The notes under the pieces are model-generated. The model had not been told where the DNA came from. It saw only the letters and a list, made by a program, of their open reading frames with translations, and ran no database searches. This document shows positions 8,682-18,973 of a stretch of 64,000 bases of DNA, in pieces; the stretch's first letter is position 1; each line of letters opens with the position of its first letter. Origin of the DNA: Hydrogenophaga sp. A37 (GTDB lineage: Bacteria > Pseudomonadota > Gammaproteobacteria > Burkholderiales > Burkholderiaceae_C). The stretch is from NCBI RefSeq assembly GCF_002001205.1, contig NZ_MUNZ01000116.1, positions 1 to 64,000 on the forward strand, written 5' to 3'. Made by a program: the position numbers and the translations under genes.

Positions 8682-9916
8682 AAAGTCGTGGTGGCGGGCC
8701 AGTCGGAGAACACGCCCATCACACCCACGTCTTTGGCCAGCACGTCGAGCACGCGCAGCATCTCGCCCTCGCTGGTGAGCGCCGAGTCCACCGTCTGGTA
8801 ATAGAAGCCGTTGTTGCCGTCGGCCAGGATGCCGGCGCGCTCCAGCGACCAGGTGATGAGGCCCAGCCCGGCCGCCTTGGCGTCGCGGGCGGCCTGCGAG
8901 GGCACGATTTTTCCCGCGGCGTCGGTGGCCATCAGTGCAAACAGCGGCGGTGCCCAGATGTTGATGCCCATCGACTTGTAGCCCGCCAGCTCGTTGTAGC
9001 TGGGCAGATCGGCCACGGTGTTGGCGTCGTCCAGGTAGACCGCCTGCTTGCCGAACGCGGCCTCGTTGCGCACCCAGTACACCACGTCGTTGATGTTGAA
9101 CGACTGCGCGAACACGTTGCGCGGCGGCACGCCGGCGCGCTTGTACTCGTCGATCATCTTCTGCGCGTAGGCGTCCTGCGTGAAGCCGTCGAAGGGCATG
9201 GTCACGCTGGCGCTCTTCAGCTCGGGCGTCATCTTCACGCCCAACCGTTTGAAGAGCTCGATGCTCTCGGCGTGGGTCATCAGCGTGCCGCTGCTCGGGC
9301 CCGAGTACAGATCGGTGCGGAAGTTGGCCGTGCCGCCCAGGTACTCGGCGGGCGTGCGCGCGGCGTTGTTGGACGCGTCCATCTTGCCGCGCAGGGTCTT
9401 GAACTCGGCCAGCGTGATGTCGCTGGTGCGGCATTCGGCGGTGGCGGGCGTGATCACCTTGCCGGTGGCGTCGAGCGTGGCGGGCACGAAGGGTTTGGTG
9501 CACTTGGCCGCCAGCGGCGTGACCAGGATGTTGGTGGTGGTGTGCAGGTCGTTCTGCGCGTGGCGGCAGACGAGTTCCTTGTCTTTGGTGAAGGTCACGT
9601 CGCACTCGACGATGCCCGCGCCCATGCGCGCCGCCGCGGTGTAGGACTCCACCGTGTGCTCGGGGAATTGCAGGGCTGCACCACGGTGGCCGATGGACCA
9701 GTCACGCGGGGTGAAATGCCCGCGCTGAGCACACTGTTTCAACTGGTTCTTGAGCGGGCTGTCGGCCATGTCGTCCACCAGAAAGAAAGGGCGCGGCCCG
9801 AGCTGCACGTGGGAAGGCCGGTCGGTGTTCCGGCCGTGCTTGTCGCCCTGTGGGGCGGCCATGGCAGCGCCACTGACGAACCCGAGCAACATCAAACCAA
9901 GGAGGGGAAGTCGCAT
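8654..9916 (-). CDS. secreted glycerophosphodiester phosphodiesterase
   Basis: A 420-aa GDPD/GlpQ-family enzyme that would hydrolyse glycerophosphodiesters to glycerol 3-phosphate plus an alcohol in the periplasm. ATG 9916 was chosen over upstream starts because GAGG lies 8 nt before it and it yields a clear Sec signal ([20 protein letters not shown]). The catalytic region shows [16 protein letters not shown] and [14 protein letters not shown], giving the His-Arg, Glu and Asp residues of the family. GDPDs are common Pho-regulon members, which fits the putative Pho-type repeats at 10.05 kb. Confidence 0.9.
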   Translation of the reverse strand: MRLPLLGLMLLGFVSGAAMAAPQGDKHGRNTDRPSHVQLGPRPFFLVDDMADSPLKNQLKQCAQRGHFTPRDWSIGHRGAALQFPEHTVESYTAAARMGAGIVECDVTFTKDKELVCRHAQNDLHTTTNILVTPLAAKCTKPFVPATLDATGKVITPATAECRTSDITLAEFKTLRGKMDASNNAARTPAEYLGGTANFRTDLYSGPSSGTLMTHAESIELFKRLGVKMTPELKSASVTMPFDGFTQDAYAQKMIDEYKRAGVPPRNVFAQSFNINDVVYWVRNEAAFGKQAVYLDDANTVADLPSYNELAGYKSMGINIWAPPLFALMATDAAGKIVPSQAARDAKAAGLGLITWSLERAGILADGNNGFYYQTVDSALTSEGEMLRVLDVLAKDVGVMGVFSDWPATTTFYANCAGLR

Positions 9917-10048
9917 GAGATACCTCAAGAAGGATGGGAAAAGAAAGCCGGTGCGCCGGAAGGGGCGAGGCGCCTTCATCCTAGAAACGCTGTGTGGCAA
10001 TGGTGTGGCAGTTGAATGCACTGTCGCATCAACAGGCCACCGATGGGC

Positions 10049-10104
10049 GCTTCACATGACGGTCACAGGGTTGTCACGGGAACAGGGCACCGCTCCGATA
10101 TGCT
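10049..10104 (+). promoter_or_regulatory. PhoB-box-like triple repeat with -10 element
   Basis: Three 11-bp-spaced units (TTCAC 10051-10055, GTCAC 10062-10066, GTCAC 10073-10077) precede TATGCT at 10099-10104, with 21 nt between the last unit and the hexamer. The same triple repeat, hexamer and spacing recur at 12.23-12.29 kb. The promoter would point right, toward the M14 peptidase gene and antisense to the small gene at 10134-10325. It also lies upstream of the divergent GDPD gene. Confidence 0.4.
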
Positions 10105-10133
10105 GCTCGCACGCCGGGTCAGCGCAGGACAGG

Positions 10134-10325
10134 TCAGCCCCGTCGACCGACCGATGGCCACCCATCGTCCAGTGCACTGTGGTGCTGGCGTTGAAAGCGC
10201 GAGCGCTGCAAGGCGAGGAACTCCACCAGGCCGGTGGCCCAACCACAGGCCATCACGCCCAGGTGCACCCAGTGGCGGATCTCCAGGCGCTTTGCGCGCC
10301 GCTGCAACGGGCTCTGAACCAACAT
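10134..10325 (-). CDS. small membrane protein (63 aa)
   Basis: A 63-aa reading frame with AAGG 6 nt before its ATG. It has a basic N-terminus (RRAKRLEIRHW) and one hydrophobic helix (about residues 19-40, HLGVMACGWATGLVEFLALQ) followed by a basic anchor. I recall similar small Comamonadaceae proteins but cannot name a family. It lies alone between the GDPD and M14 genes. A two-unit Pho-type repeat precedes it on the same strand. Confidence 0.5.
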   Translation of the reverse strand: MLVQSPLQRRAKRLEIRHWVHLGVMACGWATGLVEFLALQRSRFQRQHHSALDDGWPSVGRRG

Positions 10326-10360
10326 GCGATACCTTGGGCAAATGGGTGGTGGGTCTCACC

Positions 10361-10392
10361 ACCGTAGTGCCCCCCTGTGACAACACCGTGAC
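10361..10392 (-). promoter_or_regulatory. PhoB-box-like repeat upstream of the 63-aa gene
   Basis: On the minus strand two GTCAC units lie exactly 11 nt apart (10392-10388 and 10381-10377). They are followed 10 nt downstream by a -10-like TACGGT (10366-10361). This is the 7-4-7 plus about 10 nt geometry of classical Pho promoters. The start of the small gene is a further 35 nt downstream. Confidence 0.4.
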
Positions 10393-10401
10393 GACGATCC
10401 C

Positions 10402-11424
10402 ATGACCCCCCACCACCGACCATTGCCCGAGCTGCAGGCGCTGGAGCAGCTCATCGAGCAGGGCGGCACCCACCTGCAGACCCGTGAGGTCCGGCGCGTC
10501 TCGGTGCCGGGCGGGCCGAGCTTCCCGATCCACGCCATCACGCTGGGCAACCCCGACCCCAGCCTGCCTGCCGTGGGTTACTTCGGCGGCGTGCACGGGC
10601 TGGAGCGCATCGGGGCCGAGGTGGTGATCGCCTTTCTGCAGAACATCGTCACCCGCCTGCGCTGGGACACCACGCTGCAGCGCCAGCTGGAGAGCGTGCG
10701 CCTGGTGTTCATGCCCATCGTCAACCCCGGCGGCATGTGGGCCGCCACCCGCGCCAACCCGCGCGGCGTGGACCTGATGCGCAACGCGCCGGTGGATTCC
10801 CTCGAAAAGGTGCCGCACCTGATGGGCGGACAGCGCCTGAGCGCGGGCTTGCCCTGGTACCGGGGGCGGCTGGGCGACCCGCTGGAGGTGGAGGCCGAGG
10901 CTTTGTGCGAGGTGGTGCGCACCGAGCTGCTGGGCCGCCCGTTCAGCCTGGCGCTCGACTGCCACTCGGGCTTCGGCGTCAGTGACCGCCTGTGGTTTCC
11001 GTATGCCCACACCCGGGCACCCATTCAGCACCTGGCGGAGCTGCACGCGCTGAAGGACATCTTCGTGCAGGCCCACAGCCAGCACCCCTACATCATCGAA
11101 CCGCAGAGCGCGCAATATCTGACGCACGGCGACCTGTGGGACCACCTGTACCAGCAGGCCTGCGAGAATCATCCGACGACCACGTTTTTGCCACTGACGC
11201 TGGAGATGGGTTCCTGGTTGTGGATCAAGAAGAACCCACGCCAGCTGTTTTCTCGCAAGGGCATCTTCAACCCGCTGATCAACCACCGCCAGCAGCGCGT
11301 GCTGCGCCGCCACCAGGCGCTGCTGGATTTTCTGTCAAGGGCCGCGAGCAGCCACGCGCTCTGGACACCGGCCGCAGAACAGCGCGCACAGCGCCAAGCC
11401 GATGCACTGGCCGACTGGTATTGA
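10402..11424 (+). CDS. M14-family zinc carboxypeptidase
   Basis: A 340-aa metallocarboxypeptidase-fold protein without an evident signal peptide. The zinc ligands are visible: HGLE (His65, Glu68) and DCHSG (His188). The Glu in LTLEMGSW (about 268) fits the catalytic general base, and NPRGVDLMRN supplies the substrate-carboxylate Arg region. DUF2817 or succinylglutamate-desuccinylase-like subgroups share this layout, so the substrate (peptide, murein peptide or small amide) is open. A 20-nt gap separates it from the downstream hydrolase, so they may be co-transcribed. Confidence 0.8.
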   Translation: MTPHHRPLPELQALEQLIEQGGTHLQTREVRRVSVPGGPSFPIHAITLGNPDPSLPAVGYFGGVHGLERIGAEVVIAFLQNIVTRLRWDTTLQRQLESVRLVFMPIVNPGGMWAATRANPRGVDLMRNAPVDSLEKVPHLMGGQRLSAGLPWYRGRLGDPLEVEAEALCEVVRTELLGRPFSLALDCHSGFGVSDRLWFPYAHTRAPIQHLAELHALKDIFVQAHSQHPYIIEPQSAQYLTHGDLWDHLYQQACENHPTTTFLPLTLEMGSWLWIKKNPRQLFSRKGIFNPLINHRQQRVLRRHQALLDFLSRAASSHALWTPAAEQRAQRQADALADWY

Positions 11425-11444
11425 AGACAAGGAAGGACCGCAGC

Positions 11445-12203
11445 ATGAACACCTGGATCTTTCTCCGTGGCCTGACGCGCGAAGCCGCGCACTGGGGCCG
11501 CTTCACCGCCGACTTCAAACAAGCCCTGCCCCGCGCGCGCATCCACACGCTGGACCTGCCGGGCAATGGCGAACACCACCGACAGACGAGCCCACTCTCG
11601 GTGGCGGACATGGTGACCGCCTGCCGCATGGAGTGCGCCCGCCGCGACATCGAGACCCCGGTGTACCTGCTCGCCATGTCTCTCGGCGCCATGGTGGCGG
11701 CCGAGTGGGCGCGCGTGGCGCCCGAGGAGCTCAAAGGCTGCGTGCTGATCAACACCAGCATGCGGCCGTTCAGCCCCCTGCCCCAGCGGCTCCGGCCCGC
11801 CAACTACCCGGCCTTGCTGGGCCTGACCCTGCGCGGGGGCTCGCCCGAAGCCATCGAACAGACGGTGCTGCGGCTCACCAGCAACCAGCCGGGAGAACTG
11901 CGCGAGGTGATTCCCGACTGGTCGGCCGTGCGCCGCCTGCGCCCGGTGAGCGCCGGCAACGCCATGCGCCAGCTGCTCGCCGCCGCCCGCTACCGCGCAC
12001 CCCGGCAAGCCCCTGGCGTACCCATGCTGCTGCTGTCCAGCGAGCACGACCAGCTGGTGGACAGCCGCTGCTCGCAGGCCATCGCCAGCGCCTGGCACTG
12101 CCCGTTGCGGACACACCCGGCCGCGGGCCACGACCTGCCGCTGGACGACCCACGCTGGGTGACGGGGCAGGTGTGCGCCTGGCTGCGCCGTGGCCACGGC
12201 TGA
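11445..12203 (+). CDS. alpha/beta hydrolase
   Basis: A 252-aa alpha/beta-hydrolase-fold protein. ATG 11445 is preceded by AAGGAAGGA. The nucleophile elbow is AMSLGAM (Ser at about residue 83), with an acidic residue in SSEHDQLVD and His in GHDLPLDD near the C-terminus completing the triad. No signal peptide is seen, so it is probably cytosolic. It follows the M14 gene closely. Substrate unknown; the short lid region suggests a small ester or thioester. Confidence 0.8.
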   Translation: MNTWIFLRGLTREAAHWGRFTADFKQALPRARIHTLDLPGNGEHHRQTSPLSVADMVTACRMECARRDIETPVYLLAMSLGAMVAAEWARVAPEELKGCVLINTSMRPFSPLPQRLRPANYPALLGLTLRGGSPEAIEQTVLRLTSNQPGELREVIPDWSAVRRLRPVSAGNAMRQLLAAARYRAPRQAPGVPMLLLSSEHDQLVDSRCSQAIASAWHCPLRTHPAAGHDLPLDDPRWVTGQVCAWLRRGHG

Positions 12204-12232
12204 CACGGTGCCTTCGCGCCCCTTTCACCGCC

Positions 12233-12288
12233 CGATCACACAAGCGTCACATTTCCGTCATCAAACCCGAGACCCTCGCCGGTATGCT
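12233..12288 (+). promoter_or_regulatory. PhoB-box-like triple repeat with -10 element
   Basis: Units ATCAC (12235-12239), GTCAC (12246-12250) and GTCAT (12257-12261) are spaced by exactly 11 nt. The last two fit the Pho box 7-4-7 pattern with an AT-rich ATTT spacer. A TATGCT hexamer at 12283-12288 follows after 21 nt, identical in sequence and spacing to the site at 10.05-10.10 kb. It lies 70 nt before the 98-aa protein gene. Confidence 0.5.
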
Positions 12289-12357
12289 TCTTTCAATGGC
12301 CCAACGAGGTCTTTCGCCTGCCCGTCCATTTGAAAAACCCCTGTGAGAACCCAAGTC

Positions 12358-12654
12358 ATGAGAGCCTTGAAAAAAGCCCGAAAACTGATCGAAAACAAAT
12401 CCGGAAAACCGGCCGCCGACATCGTGTCGCGCCTGGTGCTTGCACTCGAATCCGAGGTGCCGTTCCTGCTGTCGGACCTGTACAGCCTGGACTACGACGA
12501 CTTCAACCTGGCCATGGAGGTCATGGCCGAATGGCGGCTTGACCGCTACTACACCAGCAAGGCCGTGTTGCTGGACCTGTCCATGCAGGAGACCCTTCAC
12601 AAACCCCAGACCAGCGCCGAGGCCCCCAAGGCGGCGGTCGCGAAGGCCGACTGA
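12358..12654 (+). CDS. conserved hypothetical protein (98 aa)
   Basis: A 98-aa soluble, probably helical protein: basic N-terminus (MRALKKARKLIENK), an amphipathic middle, and a short Ala/Lys/Glu-rich tail. ATG 12358 has GAGAA about 9 nt upstream; an in-frame GTG at 12343 would add five residues. No known domain is recognised. It stands alone, bounded by a PhoB-like promoter upstream and a strong terminator downstream, so it appears to be an independent transcription unit, perhaps phosphate-responsive. Confidence 0.7.
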   Translation: MRALKKARKLIENKSGKPAADIVSRLVLALESEVPFLLSDLYSLDYDDFNLAMEVMAEWRLDRYYTSKAVLLDLSMQETLHKPQTSAEAPKAAVAKAD

Positions 12655-12692
12655 CCCAACGCCTCAGCCGCGCCCCATGGCGCGTGCCCCAC

Positions 12693-12728
12693 AACCCCTG
12701 CCCCGCGCCCGCTGGCAGGGGTTTTTTT
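12693..12728 (+). terminator. rho-independent terminator
   Basis: A perfect 10-bp stem (AACCCCTGCC 12693-12702 with GGCAGGGGTT 12714-12723) is followed by a seven-T run (12722-12728). It ends the 98-aa gene's transcript. Confidence 0.85.
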
Positions 12729-12830
12729 CGCCCAGCACACAGTGACCGTGTGTTTCAGCGGGCGACTTCATGGTGGTGACACATGGGAACCGTAGGCTGC
12801 TCGGTTTGTTCCCGGCTTCCCACCCTTCTC

Positions 12831-15053
12831 ATGCACACACTCCGCCTCTGCACATTGACCGCGGCCCTCGCGGCCTCCCTTGCTTTCTCCTCGCTGGCTC
12901 GCTCGGCTCAGCCGGTCGCACCGGTTGGCTCGTTTGCCATGGTCCACCACCTGGCGGTGGACGGCGTGGCCGAGATCGTGGCCGCCACACCCGATGGCAT
13001 GACGCTGGTCTACACCAGCGCCGATGCCGGGGTGCTGGGGCTGATCGACATCACGCGCCCTGAACAACCTGTGCTGCTGCCGCGCGTGGACGTGATGCGC
13101 ATGGGCGTGGGCGAGCCCACGTCGGTCGCCATCAGTTCGGACGGCCGCTACGCCGTGGCGGCGGTGCGCATGGGCGACGACGAGAGCAATGCGCGCCAAG
13201 GATTTCTGCGCGTCTACGACATCCGCAACCCGCGTGCGGTGCAACACGTCAAGGACATCACCGTGGGCGTGGGGCCTGACTCGCTGGCCCTGGTGGGCCA
13301 GGGCCGCACGCTGCGCGCCGTGGTGGCGATCGAAGACGAAGAGACCGACGCCAAAGGCGACGCCACGCTGGGCGGACAACGCCCCGGCCGCATCGACGTG
13401 GTCGGCCTGCAAGACCTCTACGGCGGCGCCAGCACCGGCGTGCAGTCCATCGAACTGGTGAAGGCCCTGCAGGCCACGGCCGGGGTGGTCTACCCCAACG
13501 ACCCGCAACCGGAGTTCGTGTCCATCGACGCCCGCACCCAGAAGGCCGTGGTGTCGCTGCAGGAAAACAACGCTGTCGCGATCCTCGACCTGAGCCAGCC
13601 GGCGCGCGCGCGGCTGGAGCGCGTGTTCTCCACGGGCAGCGTGGTCCGCAATGGCAACGCCGATTTGCAGAAAGACAAGGAAGTGCTGCTCAAGGACAGC
13701 TTCACCGGCCGACGCGAGGCCGACGCCGTGGCCTGGGTGGCACCGGGCGTTTTCGCCACCGCCAACGAAGGCGATGGCAAGAAGGACAAAGAAGGCGTAT
13801 TGCCCGGTGCGCGGGGTTTCACGCTCATGAACATCCGCGGCGAGGTGGTCTACGAAGCCGGCGAGCGCACCGAGCTCAACGCGCTGCTGTATGGCCACTA
13901 CCCCGATGGGCGCTCGGCGTCCAAAGGCGTGGAAATCGAAGGCGTGGCGGCGGGCACGTTCGGTGGCAAGCCGTATCTGTTTGCGGGTTCCGAGCGCGGC
14001 TCTTTTGTCGAGGTGCACCGCGTCGATGACCCGAAGCAACCGCGTTTCGTGCAGCTGCTGCCCACCGGCATGTCGCCCGAAGGCCTGACCACGGTCACGA
14101 AGCGGCGCGACGGCCAGCAGCTGCTGATCACGGCCAACGAGGGTGAAGGCTCGCTCAACCTGTACCGCTTTCACGCGCAGGGTGCGCCGGCCGCGCGCGA
14201 GCCCCAGTTGGTGGCGAAGGACCACAGCATGCCGTGGGGCGCCCTGTCGGGCCTGACCACCGACGGCACGCACCTGTATGCCGTGCCCGACAACGCCTTC
14301 GGCCAGTCGCGCATCTACCGGATCGACCCGTCGCAAGTGCCTCAGGGCCGCATGGTGATCGATCAGGTCACCATGCTAACCACCGCCGACGGCCAGGCGC
14401 TGAAGGTGGACCCCGAGGGCATCGCCCGGGTGGCCGACGGCTTCTGGATCGCCTCGGAGGGCGCAACGGTCGAGGGCAACGAGCTGATCAAGGTGAACGC
14501 CACAGGCGTGGTGCAGCAGCGGGTGAAGCTGCCCGCCAGCGTGCAGGCGCGCTTCGTCAGCCCCAAGACCGGCACGGGCTACGAGGGTGTGACCGCCAGC
14601 GCCGATGGACAGACGCTGTACATGGCCATTCAACGGGGTTTCGATGTCAAACGACCCCAGGCCGCGATCCTCAAGCTGCACCTGCCCACCGACACCTGGA
14701 CCACCGCCTTCTACCCGTTGGACCAGCACAGCAAAGACCCCCAACAGTTCTGGATGGGTTTGTCGGAAATACAGCTCACCGACGACGGTCGCCTGCTGCT
14801 GCTCGAACGCGACAAGGGTGGCGGCGAAGGCCAGGCGATCAACGCCGAGGTCAAGCGCGTCTACAGCGTGAAGGCCACCGACATCACCGAGGGTGCGACG
14901 CTTCAAAAGACCCTGGTGAAGGACCTGCGCAAGGACTTCAACTACCTGCAGGAAAAGGCCGAGGGCATGGCGGTGTTCAAGGGTGATCTGTGGGTGGTGA
15001 ACGACAACGACGGTGCGGGCTGGACACGCTGGGTCAACGCCGGAAAGCCTTGA
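12831..15053 (+). CDS. secreted phytase/esterase-like beta-propeller protein
   Basis: A 740-aa exported protein. The signal peptide is MHTLRLCTLTAALAASLAFS with cleavage near residues 23-26. ATG 12831 was chosen because it gives a standard signal; the frame opens 48 nt earlier and no strong ribosome site supports either start. The first half has WD/SdiA-like propeller segments (TPDGMTLVYTS, SSDGRYAV). The second half (about 450-740) fits the esterase-like activity of phytase domain, with ALSGLTTDG, DPEGIARVADGFWIASEG and EKAEGMAVF. Likely periplasmic. Catalytic activity of this family is poorly defined. Confidence 0.75.
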   Translation: MHTLRLCTLTAALAASLAFSSLARSAQPVAPVGSFAMVHHLAVDGVAEIVAATPDGMTLVYTSADAGVLGLIDITRPEQPVLLPRVDVMRMGVGEPTSVAISSDGRYAVAAVRMGDDESNARQGFLRVYDIRNPRAVQHVKDITVGVGPDSLALVGQGRTLRAVVAIEDEETDAKGDATLGGQRPGRIDVVGLQDLYGGASTGVQSIELVKALQATAGVVYPNDPQPEFVSIDARTQKAVVSLQENNAVAILDLSQPARARLERVFSTGSVVRNGNADLQKDKEVLLKDSFTGRREADAVAWVAPGVFATANEGDGKKDKEGVLPGARGFTLMNIRGEVVYEAGERTELNALLYGHYPDGRSASKGVEIEGVAAGTFGGKPYLFAGSERGSFVEVHRVDDPKQPRFVQLLPTGMSPEGLTTVTKRRDGQQLLITANEGEGSLNLYRFHAQGAPAAREPQLVAKDHSMPWGALSGLTTDGTHLYAVPDNAFGQSRIYRIDPSQVPQGRMVIDQVTMLTTADGQALKVDPEGIARVADGFWIASEGATVEGNELIKVNATGVVQQRVKLPASVQARFVSPKTGTGYEGVTASADGQTLYMAIQRGFDVKRPQAAILKLHLPTDTWTTAFYPLDQHSKDPQQFWMGLSEIQLTDDGRLLLLERDKGGGEGQAINAEVKRVYSVKATDITEGATLQKTLVKDLRKDFNYLQEKAEGMAVFKGDLWVVNDNDGAGWTRWVNAGKP

Positions 15054-15220
15054 AATGCTTTGTTGCTGCAATGCAACATTCATAGCAATGAAGTGAGAGT
15101 GTCACAGAGCTTTTGCGGTCGATCGGTGAAATACACCCACCTGCTTGCCCAAGGCAACGGGTGTGCAGACCGGTGAGTTTTCACCGCTGCCACATTCACC
15201 CAACTTCTGGAAAACATCCC

Positions 15221-16201
15221 ATGAAAAAATCCCTCATCGCTCTGGCCGTGCTGGCCGCCTCGGGCGCCACCATGGCCCAATCCTCCGTCACCGTCTACGG
15301 CCGCGTGGACCTGTCGGTGGGCAGCCTCAAGGAACTCGACAAGGGCAGCCAGACCAAGCTGTTCAACGGCGGCGACGGCGGTCTGACGACCTCGCGCCTG
15401 GGCTTTCGCGGCACCGAAGACCTCGGTGGCGGTCTGAAGGCCAACTTCAAGCTGGAACACCGCCTGAACGCCGACGACGGCTCCTCGCAAGACCCGATGT
15501 GGAAGGGCGAGTCCACCGTCGGCCTCTCGGGTGGCTTCGGTGAAGTGAAGCTGGGCCGCAGCTCCACGATCTATGACGACGTGCGTGGCCTGGCCTTCAG
15601 CAGCAACGTGTTCGACTCGGCCTTCACGCCCGCCTCCAACGGCGTCTGGGGCTCGGGTGGCGACTACAGCAGCCGCTTCAACAACAAGATCACCTACGCC
15701 CTGCCCTCGATGGGCGGTGTGTACGGCGGCATCGAATACGCACTCGACGAAGACGCCACCACCAACGCCAACATGGTCGGCGCCAAGGTCGGCTACAAGA
15801 ACGGCCCGCTGAACGTGGCCTTGGGCCTGCAGCAGGAAAAGGGCAAGGACAACGACTACATGCTGTTGGCCGGTTCGTACGACCTGGGCATGTTGAGCCT
15901 TTCCGCTGGCTACAACACGCGCAAGGGCGATGACGCCAAAGGCGACGACAACGAACTGACCGTGGGCGTCAACGTGCCCATGGGCAATGTCAACCTGTCT
16001 GTCGGCTACGCCACCAGCAAAACCGAAATCGGTGGCTCCACCGCTGGCAAATCGTCGGGCTTCGGCGTCGGCGCAACCTACGCCCTGTCCAAGCGCACCA
16101 AACTGTATGGCGGCCTGCGTTCGCACAACGTGAAAGACGGCTCGGGCGTGAAGACGGCCGACACCCGCCTGTTCGCCCTGGGCCTGCGCCACGACTTCTG
16201 A
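15221..16201 (+). CDS. Gram-negative porin
   Basis: A 326-aa outer-membrane porin of the betaproteobacterial Porin_4 type. The signal peptide ends ATMAQS (cleavage after about residue 19), followed by SSVTVYGRVDLSVGS, the typical first strand. Later come repeated amphipathic strands, GLTTSRLGFRGTEDLGGGLKA, and a terminal Phe (LGLRHDF) needed for outer-membrane assembly. It forms a trimeric diffusion channel. It is separated by 167 nt from the phytase-like gene and ends at a bidirectional terminator. A single TGTCAC half-site (15099-15109) lies upstream, without a convincing second half. Confidence 0.92.
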   Translation: MKKSLIALAVLAASGATMAQSSVTVYGRVDLSVGSLKELDKGSQTKLFNGGDGGLTTSRLGFRGTEDLGGGLKANFKLEHRLNADDGSSQDPMWKGESTVGLSGGFGEVKLGRSSTIYDDVRGLAFSSNVFDSAFTPASNGVWGSGGDYSSRFNNKITYALPSMGGVYGGIEYALDEDATTNANMVGAKVGYKNGPLNVALGLQQEKGKDNDYMLLAGSYDLGMLSLSAGYNTRKGDDAKGDDNELTVGVNVPMGNVNLSVGYATSKTEIGGSTAGKSSGFGVGATYALSKRTKLYGGLRSHNVKDGSGVKTADTRLFALGLRHDF

Positions 16202-16265
16202 TCGTTTTCTCCGGGTCTTGCGCGGGTAGCTCACAAAGCAATCAGGGTCTGCGCAGGTTTTGACA

Positions 16266-16296
16266 GCCACCGGTGCTTCGGCACCGGTGGCTTTTT

Positions 16297-16297
<1 letters not shown>
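16266..16297 (+). terminator. bidirectional rho-independent terminator
   Basis: An 11-bp perfect stem (16266-16276 with 16281-16291) closed by a TTCG tetraloop and followed by six T. It lies in the gap between the converging porin and uvrD genes and overlaps the uvrD stop, so it may serve the porin transcript chiefly. Confidence 0.85.
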
Positions 16298-18729
<2,432 letters not shown>

Positions 18730-18816
18730 GCTTCGATTGTAGGAAGCCGGGGCGCCACGCCGGGTCTATATGCCTGACCGTATGAGCGTCATAAACCCTT
18801 CAGCGGCCCGAACGCT

Positions 18817-18885
18817 GTCCATAACGGTGGACGGCGCCTAGAATCAATCACCGGGCCCAAGATTCTTGCGCCCGGTTTCTTTTTG
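18817..18885 (+). promoter_or_regulatory. guaC promoter and 5' hairpin
   Basis: A promoter-like pair TGTCCA (18817-18822) and TAGAAT (18839-18844) with a 16-nt spacer overlaps the imperfect palindrome GTCCA-N6-TGGAC. It is followed at once by a hairpin (ACCGGGC 18850-18856 with GCCCGGT 18870-18876) and a T-rich stretch (18876-18885), a terminator-like structure at the very start of the predicted leader, about 90 nt before the guaC start. It could act as an attenuator or leader stabiliser. Confidence 0.35.
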
Positions 18886-18973
18886 GCCCGATGGAATCCC
18901 GCCAGACCGAAGACCGGACCCAAGCCAAGCGCTCTCCCTGTTCATTCACAACAGTTTTCTGGAGCCTGGTTTT

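Noticed and set aside
15061-15220. Pho box upstream of the porin.
   Set aside because: Only one TGTCAC half-site (15099-15109) is present; positions 11 nt to either side lack a second unit.
18850-18973. Purine riboswitch in front of guaC.
   Set aside because: No conserved purine-aptamer core or three-way junction is visible; only a short hairpin is present.
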